The position numbers were made by a program, and so were the translations under genes. From assembly GCA_031213475.1 (NCBI GenBank), contig JARUPZ010000015.1, forward strand, positions 9,576,528-9,640,527: a stretch of 64,000 nucleotides of DNA, read 5' to 3'. Origin of the DNA: Nereocystis luetkeana (taxonomy: Eukaryota; Sar; Phaeophyceae; Laminariales; Laminariaceae). Each line of letters begins with the position of its first letter. Position 1 is the stretch's first letter. Below are positions 13,701-23,806 of this stretch, piece by piece. The notes beneath the pieces were generated by a model. It was not told the DNA's origin, did no database searches, and saw only the letters and a list, made by a program, of their open reading frames with translations.

Positions 13701-16700
13701 ATATCTACAAAGTGGTGAGCCCAGCTCCCAAAAAACAGAGCAACCAATTCAGGGCTGTCATCCATCTATCTATGTAAGAAAGTTCGCCTCGACAGCTTTC
13801 GGTTCTCAGTAGTAATAGGATGCAGCTCATCCTTCACGCGATTCGCCGAGCACCCGACGGCACTGGGTGCTTGGTGCAATCAATGTCTGCCTGGTCGGTG
13901 AAAACTCCACGCACTCCGTCCGGGCATCGTGGGAATGCGGGTGTGTGGGCGTACGACTACGGCCATGCATGACAGCAGTACACCAAACAGGAATTATATG
14001 AGATTCGCACAAGGTTTCTATCTGTATATGGGGAAAAAATAGTGGGCGCCCAAACGCTAAAGGCGTTTCCACTAGGAGTAGGAACTATGGTCCGTCTAGA
14101 AAGGGATGCGTCGTCAATGGTCAAGTGACTCAGATGAACAACAAACGAGTACCCCCCCCCCCCCCCCCCCCCCGTCCTACATATTTCCCGGGAAGGCTCG
14201 GCCGCCCACCGGAGGTCGAAGAGGGCCTGGGGGTACTTTCCAGCCGACGCACACCCTTTCGTTTGTCGAGCCCCTCGATGGCAAGGAGAGGCAAGCAATC
14301 ATCTATAGATCATGTACAGATCATCTACAGCAGTACATATCATTTCCACTTCACTTTCTAGAGTACGTATTTCAAGGCAGATCCATACGTTCCCGACCTT
14401 GTCTGACCTACAAAGCATCTCAAGTTCCGGGATGGCATCCGTATAATCTGCGTGATCTCTTGTAGCACATGTTTCCTGGGTTGGATATGTACTGTTAAAG
14501 TGCAGATCCTGCACAACCCCTCACAACGGCAGATGGAGAACTAGATAATCTACTGTAGATGATCTACTGATCTGCTGTAGAGTTTCGGATCTGTACTGTT
14601 AAAGTGCAGATCCTGCACAACCCCTCACAACGGCAGGTGGAGAACTAGATCATCTACTGTAGATGATCTACTGATCTGCTGTAGATCATGATCAGTTCGA
14701 GGTGCACATTTGGCAAGGTTCTGGCTGCACGCTCTTCGCAGTTGCGGTCCAAGTCGAGACCCCCGGTGAATAACTCGTAGTACCGAGAACCAGCTTGAAG
14801 GGTGGGAATAGTTGCAGGATGGTAGTGCCGCCTTTAAGCTGGAATAGGGGACGCACGAAAACATCCCCTTTGACGACCGATCCGGCGAAAAGCCAAGCCA
14901 AGCCAAGCCTAGCCAAGCCGTTCGACCACAGTTGTTGTTTTCATCAATTCGTTTTGGGCTTCTGTATGTTTCATGTTTTTCTGAAACTCTGCAGGAAAAA
15001 TACGGATCCTCCCCCCCCCCCCCCCCCCCTGCGAGAACCTAAACCGAAAGTCTGAAACGAATGTCGGATAATTTCACCCAAAATCTGAACGCAAACTCGG
15101 GTGTTGATACCGAAAAAATTGAATATGATTAATTGCGGATGTTAATACGAGTACAGACAATTTGGATGTACGTGCTCTCACCAGAAGTGCCCGACGTCGA
15201 CCAACGACTTGTAGAGCTCCCCCCCGCTGGCCATCTCGAGAACGAGGTAGACCCTCTTGTGGTCGTAGAAGAATGCCAGCCTGGTGTGTATGCGCAAGGT
15301 GTGTTCACAGCAGCCGTCGACGAAGATTTTTTTTTGCATCGTCTAGATCAGTTTCTCTTTTTTTTATTATTAGTATGTTCTTCTCTTTTCGGGAATAACG
15401 CCGCCACCAACACGCCCAACCTCAAGTGCAGCAGTACAGACCCAAAAGTAACAAATAACTATTGAGAATAAGAAAACATGGCTCATTTTTTGGAGGATCG
15501 CTAAGAAAATAGGATTAAGAAATTGTGGTCAGCGGCGAGCGTTGCACTAATCCCACCCTAGTACATAATAGCCTATCAATACTCAATGATATTCCAGGAT
15601 CGTGTTATCATAAAGTTCTAAGGTTTTCTCAGAATAGGCGTTTCTTGTGACGGGCCCATACTGTATTCAGGTATAAAGGGGGGGCGATGATTTAAGAGAG
15701 CTCGATTTTGAGAGCAACACAGACTAAAGGGAGGTCAAACGGCTTGGCGCGGGCATGCCCAACAGCTACAAGTAATGCCCATGCTGGTTTAGGTGAAAAC
15801 TCCTGATTAAGAGAGGTCTCCTGCTGTAGGCCTGACTCAGCTCTCCTCTTGAATCATGCCCCCCCCCCCTCCTGTGTACCACGTTGTCCGGGAACATAAT
15901 GATTGCTTTGTCCTTTACATTCATACCCAAACGGCCCCCATATTCCCGGAGAGAGTGTTAGCCAAAAAACATGACGCTCTTCTTCTGACAAAACCTCAGC
16001 ATGAGTGAGCGGCAACGCGGGAGACGTGGAAGGGGAAACAGGGATAAACACAACGATAGACCCAAAAGTTGTTCCAACGATATTGGGTGACATTATTATA
16101 CTTGAGAAGCCCCGGCAGTCAGAAGTATTCGGGCCGAAAAACGCCACCCCAATACCTACCGTACCGCGCGCCCAATATGCTCCAGTAGTAGTGGTCCGTC
16201 TATAGTGCCCGTTGCCCGATGTAGTGCCTGTGAAATCGCTTGGCACAGATGGGATTAACCAGTGTGCGGAGTAAATAGTGCCGGTTGCCGCTATAGAGGG
16301 ACCATTGCGTACTTGTTTCTTTACTAGGAGACCGGTTTCTGGGGGGCTTGTCAAGGCCTCTTCCGGCCTTATTGCGCTGGTTTACGTGTGGGGGGTGGCC
16401 AGTCAGGGGGTCAAACCGGCGATCTCCTAGAAAAAATATACCGTGTTTGCATTCACACGGTTCGAAACTAATATGTACCTCTTTGAATCGCACAAGGGGG
16501 ATGATAGCAATCACGTGGTGTTTTTGGTAAGGCACCCACGAGGCATTTACATAGTACCCCCATTGATGTCTCTGGAAGTGTCCACACCGGAAAATAACTT
16601 AACTCGTAAAAGCTGTCTTCTATGTGCAAGTCCGCCTCACAAGCGGTTCTCAGTAGGATGCAGCTCACGCTCCATGCGACTCGCCGAACGCCTCACGGTG

Positions 16701-19031
16701 CTTCGCGCTTGGGGCAAGCAATGTCTTCCTGGTCGGTGGAAACCCGACGTGCTCTGTCCCGGCATTGTTGGGATGCGAGGGTCTATGGTCACACCATACG
16801 ACTACGGCCATGCATGACATCGAGTACACCCCCCCCCCCCCCTTCCTCCCTGTAATAGCCAAGCTAGCCGGCAACATCAATGATGGTTAGCCAATTCACA
16901 GACTCTGCTAGATGCTACTGCGAGCACTCGACCATGTGGGACTCTCACATGCGAAGGATGTTTCGGTGTCTCAGATGCGACTGGATCTCAATTTCTCGAC
17001 GCAGCTGGTGCTCCACGCCGGACTTGGACAGCTGTTTCTTCGTAAGCACCTGGTCAAGAATGCCGCGTGGCCAGGCGAGGCCCACCCGCGACAGAGGAAT
17101 TTATGGGTCAAGGCCAGGGTAGGAGGGGCAGGAGGGATACTTCCATACACCGGACAGATGACGATCTATCTATAGATGACGATCTAAACGGCGATCTACT
17201 GTAGTTGACGATCTAGGGGACGATCCACATGACGACCTAGGGGACGATCTAGATTGACGACCTAGATGACGAGCTAGATGACGAGCTAGATGACGAGCTA
17301 AATGACGATCTTGTTGACGATCTAGATGGACTATCTACAATAGACGACCCAAATCTTACAGCTATGAGATGTGGTGCAAGCGCCGTATACCTCATCCAAT
17401 ACCCTCCCGGGAAATACGCGCACAAGAGAGCCGCGCGGTACAGATTCCATGGGGCCAACACGATCTACAGTAGATCGCACAAATCATCTACCTCGAAGTA
17501 TATGATATAGGATATAGGATATCTCCCCCGAAAGATCTAGGTCATGAAACGGGGATCTAATCTGTCCGATGTGTTAATAATTCGCAACACCTACGGCAGT
17601 AAGAAGCAGGAGACTTAAAATTAATACTAAGAAACAGGAAAGCTGGTCCAGTTTGAATTCTGGAATTTTGCCACTCAGTACTGAAAAAAAGTATGGAGAC
17701 TATGTCACCTGTCGGACAGATCAGATAGCTCATACAATGTTCCCTCCATGATTCTGATATTTCAGCGCAGATAGGTCACCGATCTGTATGATCTAGCTCA
17801 AGTTCCAGGGTGGGGGTCGTAAAAATCTCCGGGGTCTAGTAGGACAAGATTCCTGGGTTGGATATATACTGTGCAGATCCTGCACAACCTCTCATAACGG
17901 CAGGTTAGGATTTAGATGGTCTTTCGATAGGTAGATAGATTATGATCTGTACATCGTGATCTGTCCGACGTGTGCACAGTTCGCCGTCTATATTTTCCCT
18001 TGGATTTTCAAGTTTTTCTGAGATTGTTTTCTGAAAAAAAAACATTGAAACTCATGCTATTAATAGCTAGCTTCACCTTGTCGGATGACAAACAAACTTG
18101 ATAACAATACTAAAAAGGAAGGAAATGCTGCGTGATGGGAGGGGGGGGGGGGGGGGGTACTCGATGGGAGAGATGCACTCGATCTCATGCATGGCCGTAG
18201 TCGGATGACCATAGACCCTCGCATCCCTACAATGCCGTGACGGAGCATGCCGGGTTTTCACCGACCAGGCAGACATTGCTTGCATCAAGCGCGAAGCGCT
18301 GTGAGGTGTCGGGCGAGTCGCATGAACGGTGAGCTGCATCCTACAAAGAACCGCTTGTGAGGCAGACTTGCATAGGGATGACAGCTTCAATGAGTTGATT
18401 AAATTTCCGGTGTAGGCACTACCAGAGACAGCAATGGGAGTACTATGCAACTGCCTCTTGGGTGCCTCACCTTGAACAATACGTGACACGATCAATTCCC
18501 TTGTGCGGAGTAAAGGTTCTTTACCTCGCACAAATGATCTAACTCGACAACCAGCTGTGGGCGACCGCCAAAAAGAAAAAACGGTACCCTGGTTGTCTAG
18601 CTCACGTAGTGAGCGGCATGTTTTACAGTGTCGTTGCCAACCGACGCCAACCCAACCTATACATAAATAGGGGGATGCGGGGGGGGGGGGGGGGGGTTCG
18701 GGGAGGGGGGGGTTTGGGGTATTAACCACTGCATTTATGTTTTTCGGGAACTTCAAACTGTTTTCGGTGACGGCAAATGAAGCAAATTCAAGAAAAGGAA
18801 AAAAGGCGTACAGGCAGTATTTCACAGTACCTTCATGGCAACGACGTATCCCGAGCGCTTCTCCCTCGCCAGGTAAACCTTGCCGAACTTGCCCTGGCCC
18901 AGACGCCTCCCGATCTCGAAGTCGCTCAGGGCCCAGCCTCTCCCTCTGCTCCTGCCCCTGCTGGCACCGCCGCCCCTGCTGCTGTCGCTGCCACCGCCGG
19001 CCATCACGGTCTTGGTACACATTTGCATCAT
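1619..19031 (-). CDS. AURK: Aurora-type serine/threonine protein kinase, complete, 7 exons
   Basis: The join of 19031-18831, 17049-16949, 15280-15182, 6818-6698, 4951-4847, 2959-2822 and 1738-1619 gives 885 nt, 294 residues plus TAA, with every splice phase consistent. What I see: glycine loop [14 protein letters not shown] (about 44-57), VAMK lysine 67, the C-helix segment [20 protein letters not shown] (D161), DFGW (D179), the activation segment RRQTF with Thr193, LPPEMVEG, and a C-terminal HPWI. Established: DFGWSVHAP followed by [16 protein letters not shown] is the Aurora signature. Aurora kinases phosphorylate mitotic substrates at centrosomes, kinetochores and midzone, and the activation-loop Thr is the autophosphorylation site. 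The N-terminal extension is only about 36 residues, Gly/Arg/Ser-rich, with no clear degradation box. Start: an in-frame TGA lies 18 nt upstream of the first ATG; the internal ATG at residue 10 is an alternative. The gene is transcribed away from the glycosyltransferase gene. Confidence 0.95.
1739..2821 (-). other. Aurora intron 6
   Basis: Contains repeated CGTGAC/GTCACG words (1890-2130), a diverged A element (2245-2361), a C run (2616-2627) and an 18-nt G run (2765-2782). Confidence 0.85.
2245..2361. mobile_element. A-family MITE, diverged
   Basis: Ends TTACGAGGGAACAT and GGTCCCCCGAAA, with inner CAGGACCAAATAT and AGTCCTGATTAA arms. Confidence 0.7.
2822..2959 (-). CDS. AURK: Aurora kinase exon 6 (helix F region)
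   Basis: 46 codons, [20 protein letters not shown] then [20 protein letters not shown] and DIRYPH. It contains the invariant helix-F Asp (VDIWALG). Acceptor TGGCAG/GATC, donor CAT/GTGCGT. An 18-nt G run on the plus strand (2765-2782) lies about 40 nt into the following intron. Confidence 0.94.
3252..3350. mobile_element. A-family MITE, one end eroded
   Basis: TTACGGGGGACCATAGCAA ... GGTCCTAGTCACTATGG. Confidence 0.8.
3350..3490. repeat. I repeat, empty at its C-rich site
   Basis: GGAACTCAGATTCGGGGTCA, CAGGCTCTTCCCTCCCCCTC, then CCACTACAGTTTGTGCC. Confidence 0.7.
3571..3860. mobile_element. H-family GATC-rich inverted-repeat element
   Basis: Ends GCATCGGACAGATCAGATAG and GATCTGTCCGGTGCG; core TTGGGTTGGATCTGTAC, TGCAGATCC and ACGGCAGGTTGG. 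Confidence 0.85.
4226..4467. mobile_element. F-family inverted-repeat element
   Basis: About 240 bp. Arms related to CTACGATAGAGGTAGCACC; internal GACCCAAGCTTAC and GATTTTGGGTTAAGGAGCCC. Confidence 0.8.
4547..4660. repeat. B-family palindrome
   Basis: ACTACGGGAAGCCATGATAATCAGAAC pattern against GGTTCTGAATACTAC...CCCTCGTAAT; related sequences at 1140-1225, 34313-34445 and 57180-57410. Confidence 0.55.
4847..4951 (-). CDS. AURK: Aurora kinase exon 5 (DFGW and activation segment)
   Basis: 35 codons, [20 protein letters not shown] then [15 protein letters not shown]. It holds the Mg-binding DFG (D179) and activation-loop Thr193. Acceptor AAACAG/CTGAAG, donor AAAG/GTAAGC. A decayed copy of this exon lies about 60 bp upstream in transcription order (5013-5120). 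Confidence 0.96.
5013..5120 (-). pseudogene. Decayed duplicate of Aurora exon 5
   Basis: The minus strand reads [19 protein letters not shown], clearly the exon-5 segment [18 protein letters not shown], preceded by the same GAAACAGCT acceptor-side sequence. DFG is lost, an insertion lies near the 5' end, and the LPPEM end and GT donor are gone. It lies in intron 4, about 60 bp upstream of the functional exon in transcription order. Confidence 0.9.
5753..5807 (-). pseudogene. Decayed fragment of Aurora exon 4 (catalytic loop)
   Basis: The minus strand reads HVIHRDI then a stop and divergent sequence, against [14 protein letters not shown] in exon 4; the underlying DNA aligns along about 50 bp. 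A D element starts exactly at its edge (about 5806), so the rest was either displaced or never copied. Confidence 0.75.
5806..6066 (+). mobile_element. D-family element, 5' half
   Basis: TACTCGACAGGG to TTTAATTTCTGG, then cut off by an E element. Confidence 0.85.
6067..6128 (+). mobile_element. E-family short element
   Basis: GGGGCACTCATTTGTTGC, TTTGACCATTGACCACGAAA. Confidence 0.75.
6698..6818 (-). CDS. AURK: Aurora kinase exon 4 (catalytic loop)
   Basis: 121 nt encoding [20 protein letters not shown] followed by [20 protein letters not shown], with the catalytic Asp161. Acceptor CATCAG/CGAAC lies immediately next to a telomere-like repeat that supplies the pyrimidine tract on the transcribed strand. 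Donor GAG/GTCAGC, phase 0. Confidence 0.95.
6826..6955. repeat. Interstitial telomere-like repeat
   Basis: Degenerate GGGTTAGGGTCAGGGTTTGG directly next to the Aurora exon 4 acceptor. Confidence 0.85.
7015..7318. repeat. Degenerate GTTAGC/GTTAGG hexamer array
   Basis: GCGTTAGCGTTAGGGTTGGC-type units, apparently a mutated continuation of the telomere-like block. Any open frame here is an artefact of the hexamers. Confidence 0.8.
7322..7426. mobile_element. A-family MITE
   Basis: About 105 bp. Inverted ends TTACGGGG... and ...CCCCCGTAA, flanked by TA on both sides, as in Tc1/mariner-type insertions. Confidence 0.9.
7508..7680 (+). mobile_element. D-family fragment
   Basis: CATGCATGGCCGTGGTCGTA through AAGCGCGAAGCGCCGTGAGG. 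Confidence 0.82.
7686..7926. mobile_element. F-family element, reverse orientation
   Basis: GCGTTCTACCATAAAGGTTG start and CTATCGTAGAACGCC end. Confidence 0.82.
8777..8885. mobile_element. A-family MITE
   Basis: Same ends and centre; one terminus lacks a few G. Confidence 0.88.
9165..9225. repeat. Telomere-like repeat, short
   Basis: GGTCAGGGTTAGGGTTAGTG and further degenerate units. Confidence 0.75.
9728..9840. repeat. I repeat, reverse orientation
   Basis: GAAGGCACGTACCG, GAAGAGCCTGCTATGTGACC, CCGGATCTGAGTTACGAG. Confidence 0.7.
11379..11449 (+). tRNA. tRNA-Gly (anticodon UCC)
   Basis: Seen directly: acceptor arms ACGCATG and TATGCGT pair over 7 bp with one G-U. The A-box-like TGGTGTAGTGG is present. 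The anticodon arm is AAACC CTTCCAA GGTTT with TCC at the loop centre. The T arm is CGGAG TTCGATT CTCCG. A run of T directly downstream is a Pol III terminator. No intron. It lies antisense within Aurora intron 3, and a 545-bp D element begins just past the terminator. Confidence 0.9.
11450..11461 (+). terminator. Pol III oligo-T terminator of tRNA-Gly
   Basis: A run of more than nine T starts two bases after the tRNA discriminator base, as expected for RNA polymerase III termination. Confidence 0.75.
11492..12036 (-). mobile_element. D-family element, full length, with flanking duplication
   Basis: About 545 bp. No terminal inverted repeat and no coding frame. A-C(14-15)-GCCACC lies on both sides (11470-11492 and 12036-12056), as expected for a 21-22-bp target-site duplication. 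Confidence 0.85.
13003..13300 (-). mobile_element. D-family fragment, 3' half
   Basis: GGTTGGGTTGGCGTCGGTTG to GCTGTCTCTGGAACTGG. Confidence 0.82.
13788..13985 (-). mobile_element. D-family fragment, 5' half
   Basis: GGATGCAGCTCATCCTTCAC to CTACGGCCATGCATGAC. Confidence 0.82.
14086..14150 (-). mobile_element. E-family short element next to a C20 run
   Basis: GGATGCGTCGTCAATGGTCA to ACAAACGAGTAC and the C run. Confidence 0.8.
14300..14695. mobile_element. H-family element with a 105-bp tandem duplication
   Basis: The unit from GGATATGTACTG (14483) recurs at 14587 and includes CTACTGTAGATGATCTAC. Confidence 0.8.
14891..14923. repeat. AAGCC pentamer repeat
   Basis: AAGCCAAGCCAAGCC with one variant unit. 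Confidence 0.88.
15182..15280 (-). CDS. AURK: Aurora kinase exon 3 (hinge)
   Basis: 99 nt encoding (M)[20 protein letters not shown] and on to [12 protein letters not shown]. This is the beta-4/beta-5/hinge region with the VYLVLE motif. Acceptor ACCAG/GCTGG, donor TTCTG/GTGAGA. Confidence 0.92.
15281..16948 (-). other. Aurora intron 2
   Basis: Contains a D fragment (16525-16826) and two related CTATAGTGCCxGTTGCC words near 16200-16310. A 166-codon antisense frame here has no recognisable motif. Confidence 0.8.
16525..16826 (-). mobile_element. D-family fragment ending at a C run
   Basis: Retains GATGTCTCTGGAAGTG through CATGCATGACATCGAGTACA. Confidence 0.85.
16949..17049 (-). CDS. AURK: Aurora kinase exon 2 (C-helix)
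   Basis: 101 nt encoding [20 protein letters not shown] and on to the HLRHRNILR segment. This matches the Aurora stretch between beta-3 and beta-4, including the C-helix Glu. Acceptor CCAG/GTGC, donor AT/GTGAGA, leaving phase 2. Confidence 0.93.
17157..17345. repeat. GATGACGAGCTA minisatellite
   Basis: Units of 12-17 bp (GATGACGAGCTA, GACGATCTAGAT, GACGACCTAGG). Confidence 0.85.
17706..17976. mobile_element. H-family element
   Basis: CTGTCGGACAGATCAGATAG ... GATCTGTCCGACGTGTG. Confidence 0.85.
18157..18670 (+). mobile_element. D-family element, near full length
   Basis: TACTCGATGGGAG start after a G run; the GGTTGGC-containing end is followed by AAATAGGGGGATGC and another G run. Confidence 0.88.
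18831..19031 (-). CDS. AURK: Aurora kinase exon 1 (start codon, glycine loop, catalytic Lys)
   Basis: 67 codons from ATG to AAG, ending in VVAMK directly before a GTACTG donor. It contains the Gly-rich loop and the beta-3 lysine. The N-terminus is [12 protein letters not shown] low-complexity sequence. A 325-codon open frame over the same bases in another frame is a shadow. Confidence 0.93.
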
Positions 19032-19966
19032 GTACGAGTAGAACGTTCACACATCGGACATGAGATCTTCACACAGGTCTGATTCCCATTTCATGAGATA
19101 CGAGGTTCCACTCCAGCCGTGAATATAAGCCTTGTTTGATACCAGGTATGAATTTCAGAAAACATACGGGGAAGATATTCCCGGTCAGAGTGGTTTATAC
19201 TCTGGGGCAGAAGATGCCATCTCTGATTTGTATGTATACGTATACGATCTGCGCAGTACAGGTCATGCTACGATCTGCGCAGTACAAGTCTTGTTACGAT
19301 CTGTGCAGTACATATCATGTTTGCCGCGTGGCTGTATGCCAGGGCTCCTGCGCACCAATCTTGGACTGATCCTGGAACCAATCTATTAATAGCAACACTG
19401 CTGTGCTGTAGAACGATGAGAATCAGGTGTTCTGGGATATCTGGTGTGAGACGCGTTGTTTGGTGGTTTCGCCTGCCACTCCCACTTCGCCTCTTTGCCT
19501 CTCACCAGCCTCTGACACCAGTCAATAAAGACATCTACACTGCTGTATACCTGGTGCCATTTTCTTCACGCTGCTGTGTGTTCTATTATAACTAAGCTCG
19601 CGCCCTGACACGGGTGGGCTACTCGGAGCAAGCGCAATATCCTTCATATAACCGGTTCATTCAACATACGCGATGGTCTCGTATGGCCATACGACCGCGG
19701 CCATGCATCTAATGTGTATCTCCACCCCCCCGCGCGCTCCAGGTACCTGCCTGGAAGCGCCAAAAGGTTCTCATTGTCTCGGCTTGCGTTATCACCCCCC
19801 TCTGTTGCCTGGGCGGGTATGCCAAGTGTACCAAATATCACCCATAGTTACGCCCCCCCTCGTCGATATCGCCCCCTAAGAGGAATCACCCCCCCCCGAA
19901 AAAAGTAGAACTCGTACGTATGTCGGACAAAACATACTGGTATCCGTTATCACCGGCGTGCGCTAT

Positions 19967-20258
19967 GTGCAGCTGCATCCTGCACAGAACTTTGTGCAGA
20001 ACGTGTGTCGTCAATTCCAACCTTGCACGAGGACCCAGACCAACCCGAACGCAGGCCTGACCCTAACCCTAACCCGAACCCGAACTCCAATCCTTTGGGG
20101 GGCTCGAGGTCGGCAGGGGCGGTCACGCGGCCCCGCCGCGTGCTTTGGTGGCGTTTGAAAAAAAAAAACGGGGCGGCCGAAAGAATCGCCCTGATGTTGA
20201 CCAATAAGACCCGCATCCGCTGCGAAGTGTTTTGTGCAGGATGCAGCTGCATATACTG
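19967..20258. mobile_element. Inverted-repeat element with telomere-like interior
   Basis: Arms GTGCAGCTGCATCCTGCACA and TGTGCAGGATGCAGCTGCA; the interior carries CCTAACCCTAACCCGAACCC. Confidence 0.75.
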
Positions 20259-22377
20259 TAGGTCGGGTCGTTTCCTCCGGGGGTCTTGTCAGAGACACCA
20301 CCCGAACACAGGAACCCCTCTCCAGGCGAAAAAAAAAAGAAGGCGGAATAAGCGTCCCCCGGGGTGGTTTCTTACGTCAAAGTCGGTATGGCAGTACGGG
20401 AAACCTACAACAGTAGAGTAATAAGAAAACGAGCAGTGAGGAAGAAAGGCAAGCTAAATTTGCAGGAAAACAATAAGTTTTTGGTAGATGCTTCTTCGGG
20501 GGTGTTTAAGGAGGGGAGTGGTCGTTTTTTGGTGGACGAGATGGAGGGATGTTGGTTGGAGTAATCTTCATGAGCATCACATCAGTTCTGATTTGTCGTA
20601 GGATACTGCCGCGCTTTTGTTCTGGAGAGTTCTTCACTTTCTGTTAGTCGTTTATTAGAACAACACTACACATTGTCGGATGGCAAGCATAATAATAATT
20701 TCGGCAGTCGTTGTACGAATCGTAGCCAAGAAATTAATTATTGCCGGACATAGCCTATACAGCAGTACACGCTATCGCTGTGTAAGTGGTCTACCTGATA
20801 TTCCACTTACGGCAGGATACTTGTTTGCTGCTGCTGCTGCTGCTGCTGTAAAATAATTGTGACAGAGCTATTATTATGTACGTAAGCCGTCGTCCAAGTA
20901 TTTGGGTACGAGCAGTATGTGCCTGGTACTCATACAATACGCATAATATATATGTACCTGGTACCTCTGAACGATCCCCACGTGTTTTGTTCCGGGTCAA
21001 CCATGATGAACATACGCATATGGATGCAAAATAGTACCAGGTGTGACGAGGTATACCAAGTACATACTGCTGTATACTGGCGAAAATATGGGAAATCTAC
21101 ATGTTCTTGGACGTACGACGAGTGTATGGGCCGGGGCGCTTACACTGCCGCATGCATCAGATGGGACTGTAACGGGGTCGATTCCGAGCGCGGGGGGGGG
21201 GCGGGTGTTTCCTGTGTACAGACCGGCATACGTTTGTGCCGGTACCAGTTCTCAAGTTATCAGTCATGAGAGATACGCATACACTACTCGTACTACACTG
21301 GTGCGCTGGTGTGTATGCCCCGGTACCAGGCACATCATTATGCGACGGGGCGCTACTTCGCTACCTGGTACGTACGTACGAACGAACTGACTGCGATTTC
21401 GTTTACTCACGCGATGGATACAGCCAACACCTATCTATATACTGTGTAGACTACAACACTAACAACAACCAACCGCAGTTGCACCAGGCCACGTAAACAC
21501 GGCTCTGTTATAGCCGGGAGGAAGGGGTACTTGGTACCGGTATGCAACAAGCTCTGCGTTTACGTATTGTAGTACTTACAGAGGCTGTTGACGACACTGA
21601 CATGGCTGCTCCGGAGCTGGTCGCTAATCCTTCGTCCCCGGCCGCTGGTCACTGGTGGTCTTTGCCCTTTGCCCCCTCCTTCGACCTTCGACCTTCCAGC
21701 TTCCAGCGATACAGCAGTGCACGGGGGGGGTGATGCACGTGATGCACGCTATAGGGTATGTACTGATGTAGTACAAGACAGGGTACAAGGTACAGGGTAC
21801 AGGGTACAGCGTGGTGGGTGTGGTGGTACCACGTGTAGACCAACAGACCACAGAAAATCGGAAAGCCTGATCCGTTCGTTGTTCGTTCTTCTGCTCAGTC
21901 TGATGAATAATTTTTTCTCGAAAAAAAGGGCTGACCAACAACCAACGACCAATAACACACATTTTTTCCGCTGTTCAGCTCCGAAAAAACTTTTTTTCAC
22001 CCAAAAATCGGCCATTTCAGCCTTTTCGGTAAGAGCCAGCCTGACCAACCCATGAAATACGGCGGAGCTATCAACGGTTCGCATCTGGGTCTCTTGTCTC
22101 CTGTATCTTGTATCCTGTATCCTGTACCGTGTATCCTGTACGTACTCGTAAGCACTGCGAGACGGGGTACTACTCTGTGTGTTTTGTACCAACCCAATTA
22201 TTATTATTTAGGCTTGCAAAGCATCAAACATCAAACATCAAGCATCAAACATCAAACGTCAGACCGAGATCGAACAACAACACAAACAGCAACCATCGAG
22301 TCCAACCCATCAGCACCCACCCAACCCATCAACACACCAATACCAAGCACCCACACCCGATAGAACTCTCCGCTTCC

Positions 22378-22379
22378 AC

Positions 22380-22429
<50 letters not shown>

Positions 22430-22432
22430 GTG
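22378..22432. repeat. CTG microsatellite
   Basis: (CTG)n with two TTG interruptions; similar runs at 20826-20850 and 1246-1267. Confidence 0.92.
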
Positions 22433-23447
22433 TTGGAGGATAATGGTTTCCTGTTTGCTATAATAGCTGCTAACGGCAGGTGAGAGCATCGATTGGGGTT
22501 TCCGAGATGCGGCGCAATAAATAGCAACGTAGACAGGCGTAACCCGTCAGTCTCCTGCTGTGTTCTTGGTAGACTCTACTACAATGTGTGTAGGCCATCA
22601 TCACGCGCTGTGACGGACCCCTGCCGTCGTTGTTGTTGGTGATCTCGAATTATACATCACAGCAATTGCAGAGTAGTTTGTCGCCTAACCCAGCCAGTGG
22701 TTACCAAACTGCAAAGAACAAACCCTATGGGAATCCGCAGCCAAGGCTGAGGTGGGTTCTCCGGATGATGGCCAACTACCCCGACCTGTTGCGGAAACAT
22801 CAAGTGAGAGATGTGTTCCGTGTGACCAAACTGCAAACACGTGATACAAGGGCCGCACAACATTATACAGAAACAAGTACGAGTACGTACAGTATTAATA
22901 GTACACCTGGTATCCCATCCCGGTACCAGAGTACACCCAGATATCACGTAAAGATGGCGTTCAGTTCTCAACATTCTATGCCGGTAAATTGTACGATCAC
23001 GTTCGACTTCATCCCACAGATTTACTCCTGTATCAGGTACATTGTACGTACGTACAGCAGTGCTATCGTAGCTATCCTATGGGATCTCATGGGACATCTC
23101 GTGGGTACTCCGCCTGTACATCCCCATGGGGTGGTGGGGGTTATCCGGTGAACGGTTATCCTCGACGGGATAATCCCATCGGACCCCCCACATGAGGTAT
23201 CCCATGGCAGATTGCATCCCACAGGATACAAGTACCCGACACGCTAACCCTGTCACCAACACGGGCCTGGTGCTTGACTGGTACGTAGGCATGGTACCTG
23301 CACTAGGCCGCAACACCATGGCTGGCAAGACTACGCAAGGCTGCGTGTCCAATTTTAATTTATATCCATTCCGTTTAAAAAAAAAATGTCGAAAATTTGG
23401 ACAAAAAGCTCTCCGATAAGAATGACCCTAATATTAATAGTATCTTC

Positions 23448-23612
23448 GCCCTTCGTTTGTGTCTCTTTCTACCACTATTACTCGTAAATCGTTAATCGGA
23501 TCCGGGGTCACGCACATACTGTAGCAGGCTCTTCTTCCCCCTCTCCGGTACGTGCCTTCGTTTTTATCGCAAGAAGCGTTCAGCACTTTCTTCCCTCGTA
23601 GACTCGCGTCGA
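23448..23612. repeat. I repeat, empty at its C-rich site
   Basis: GGATCCGGGGTCACG, CAGGCTCTTCTTCCCCCTCT, CCGGTACGTGCCTTCG. Confidence 0.75.
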
Positions 23613-23633
23613 TGGGATACATTGATAACATCA

Positions 23634-23806
23634 TGGGATATCCCGCTCGGATATCCCAGTCCCATTGGATATCCCAGTCCCGATGGAAGTTCCCGGTCCC
23701 TTGGGATATATCCCAGTCCCATATCCCAGTCCCATGGAATAATCTGGTCCCTTGGGAAATGCCCCAGTCCCATAGGATATCCCGGCCCCTTGGGATATCC
23801 CACGAG
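23634..23806. repeat. ATCCCAGTCCC tandem array
   Basis: Degenerate GGATATCCCAGTCCCATT units. They are self-complementary at ATATCCC/GGGATAT, so the strand could fold. Confidence 0.85.

Larger units (their letters stand above)
6819..15181 (-). other. Aurora intron 3, 8.4 kb
   Basis: Largest intron in the window. It begins with telomere-like repeats, then holds A, D and F copies, a 110-bp-scale repeat (8945-9480), an I copy, the antisense tRNA-Gly, D3 with flanking duplication, further D and E pieces, and an H element with a 105-bp tandem duplication. No exon-like coding signal found. Confidence 0.85.
17050..18830 (-). other. Aurora intron 1
   Basis: Contains a GACGAxCTA minisatellite (17157-17345), H (17706-17976) and a near-complete D element between two G runs (18157-18670). 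Confidence 0.85.

Noticed and set aside
15854..16354. 166-codon minus-strand open frame
   Set aside because: It lies inside Aurora intron 2, has no recognisable motif and no splice support, and overlaps repeated words.
18073..19050. 325-codon minus-strand open frame, the longest in the window
   Set aside because: It overlaps Aurora exon 1 in another frame, then runs through intron 1 and a D element. No domain is recognisable beyond the shadow.
22630..23151. 173-codon plus-strand open frame in the intergenic region
   Set aside because: Composition is repeat-like (a duplicated ACCAAACTGCAAA word, GTAC-rich), with no recognisable family or start context.
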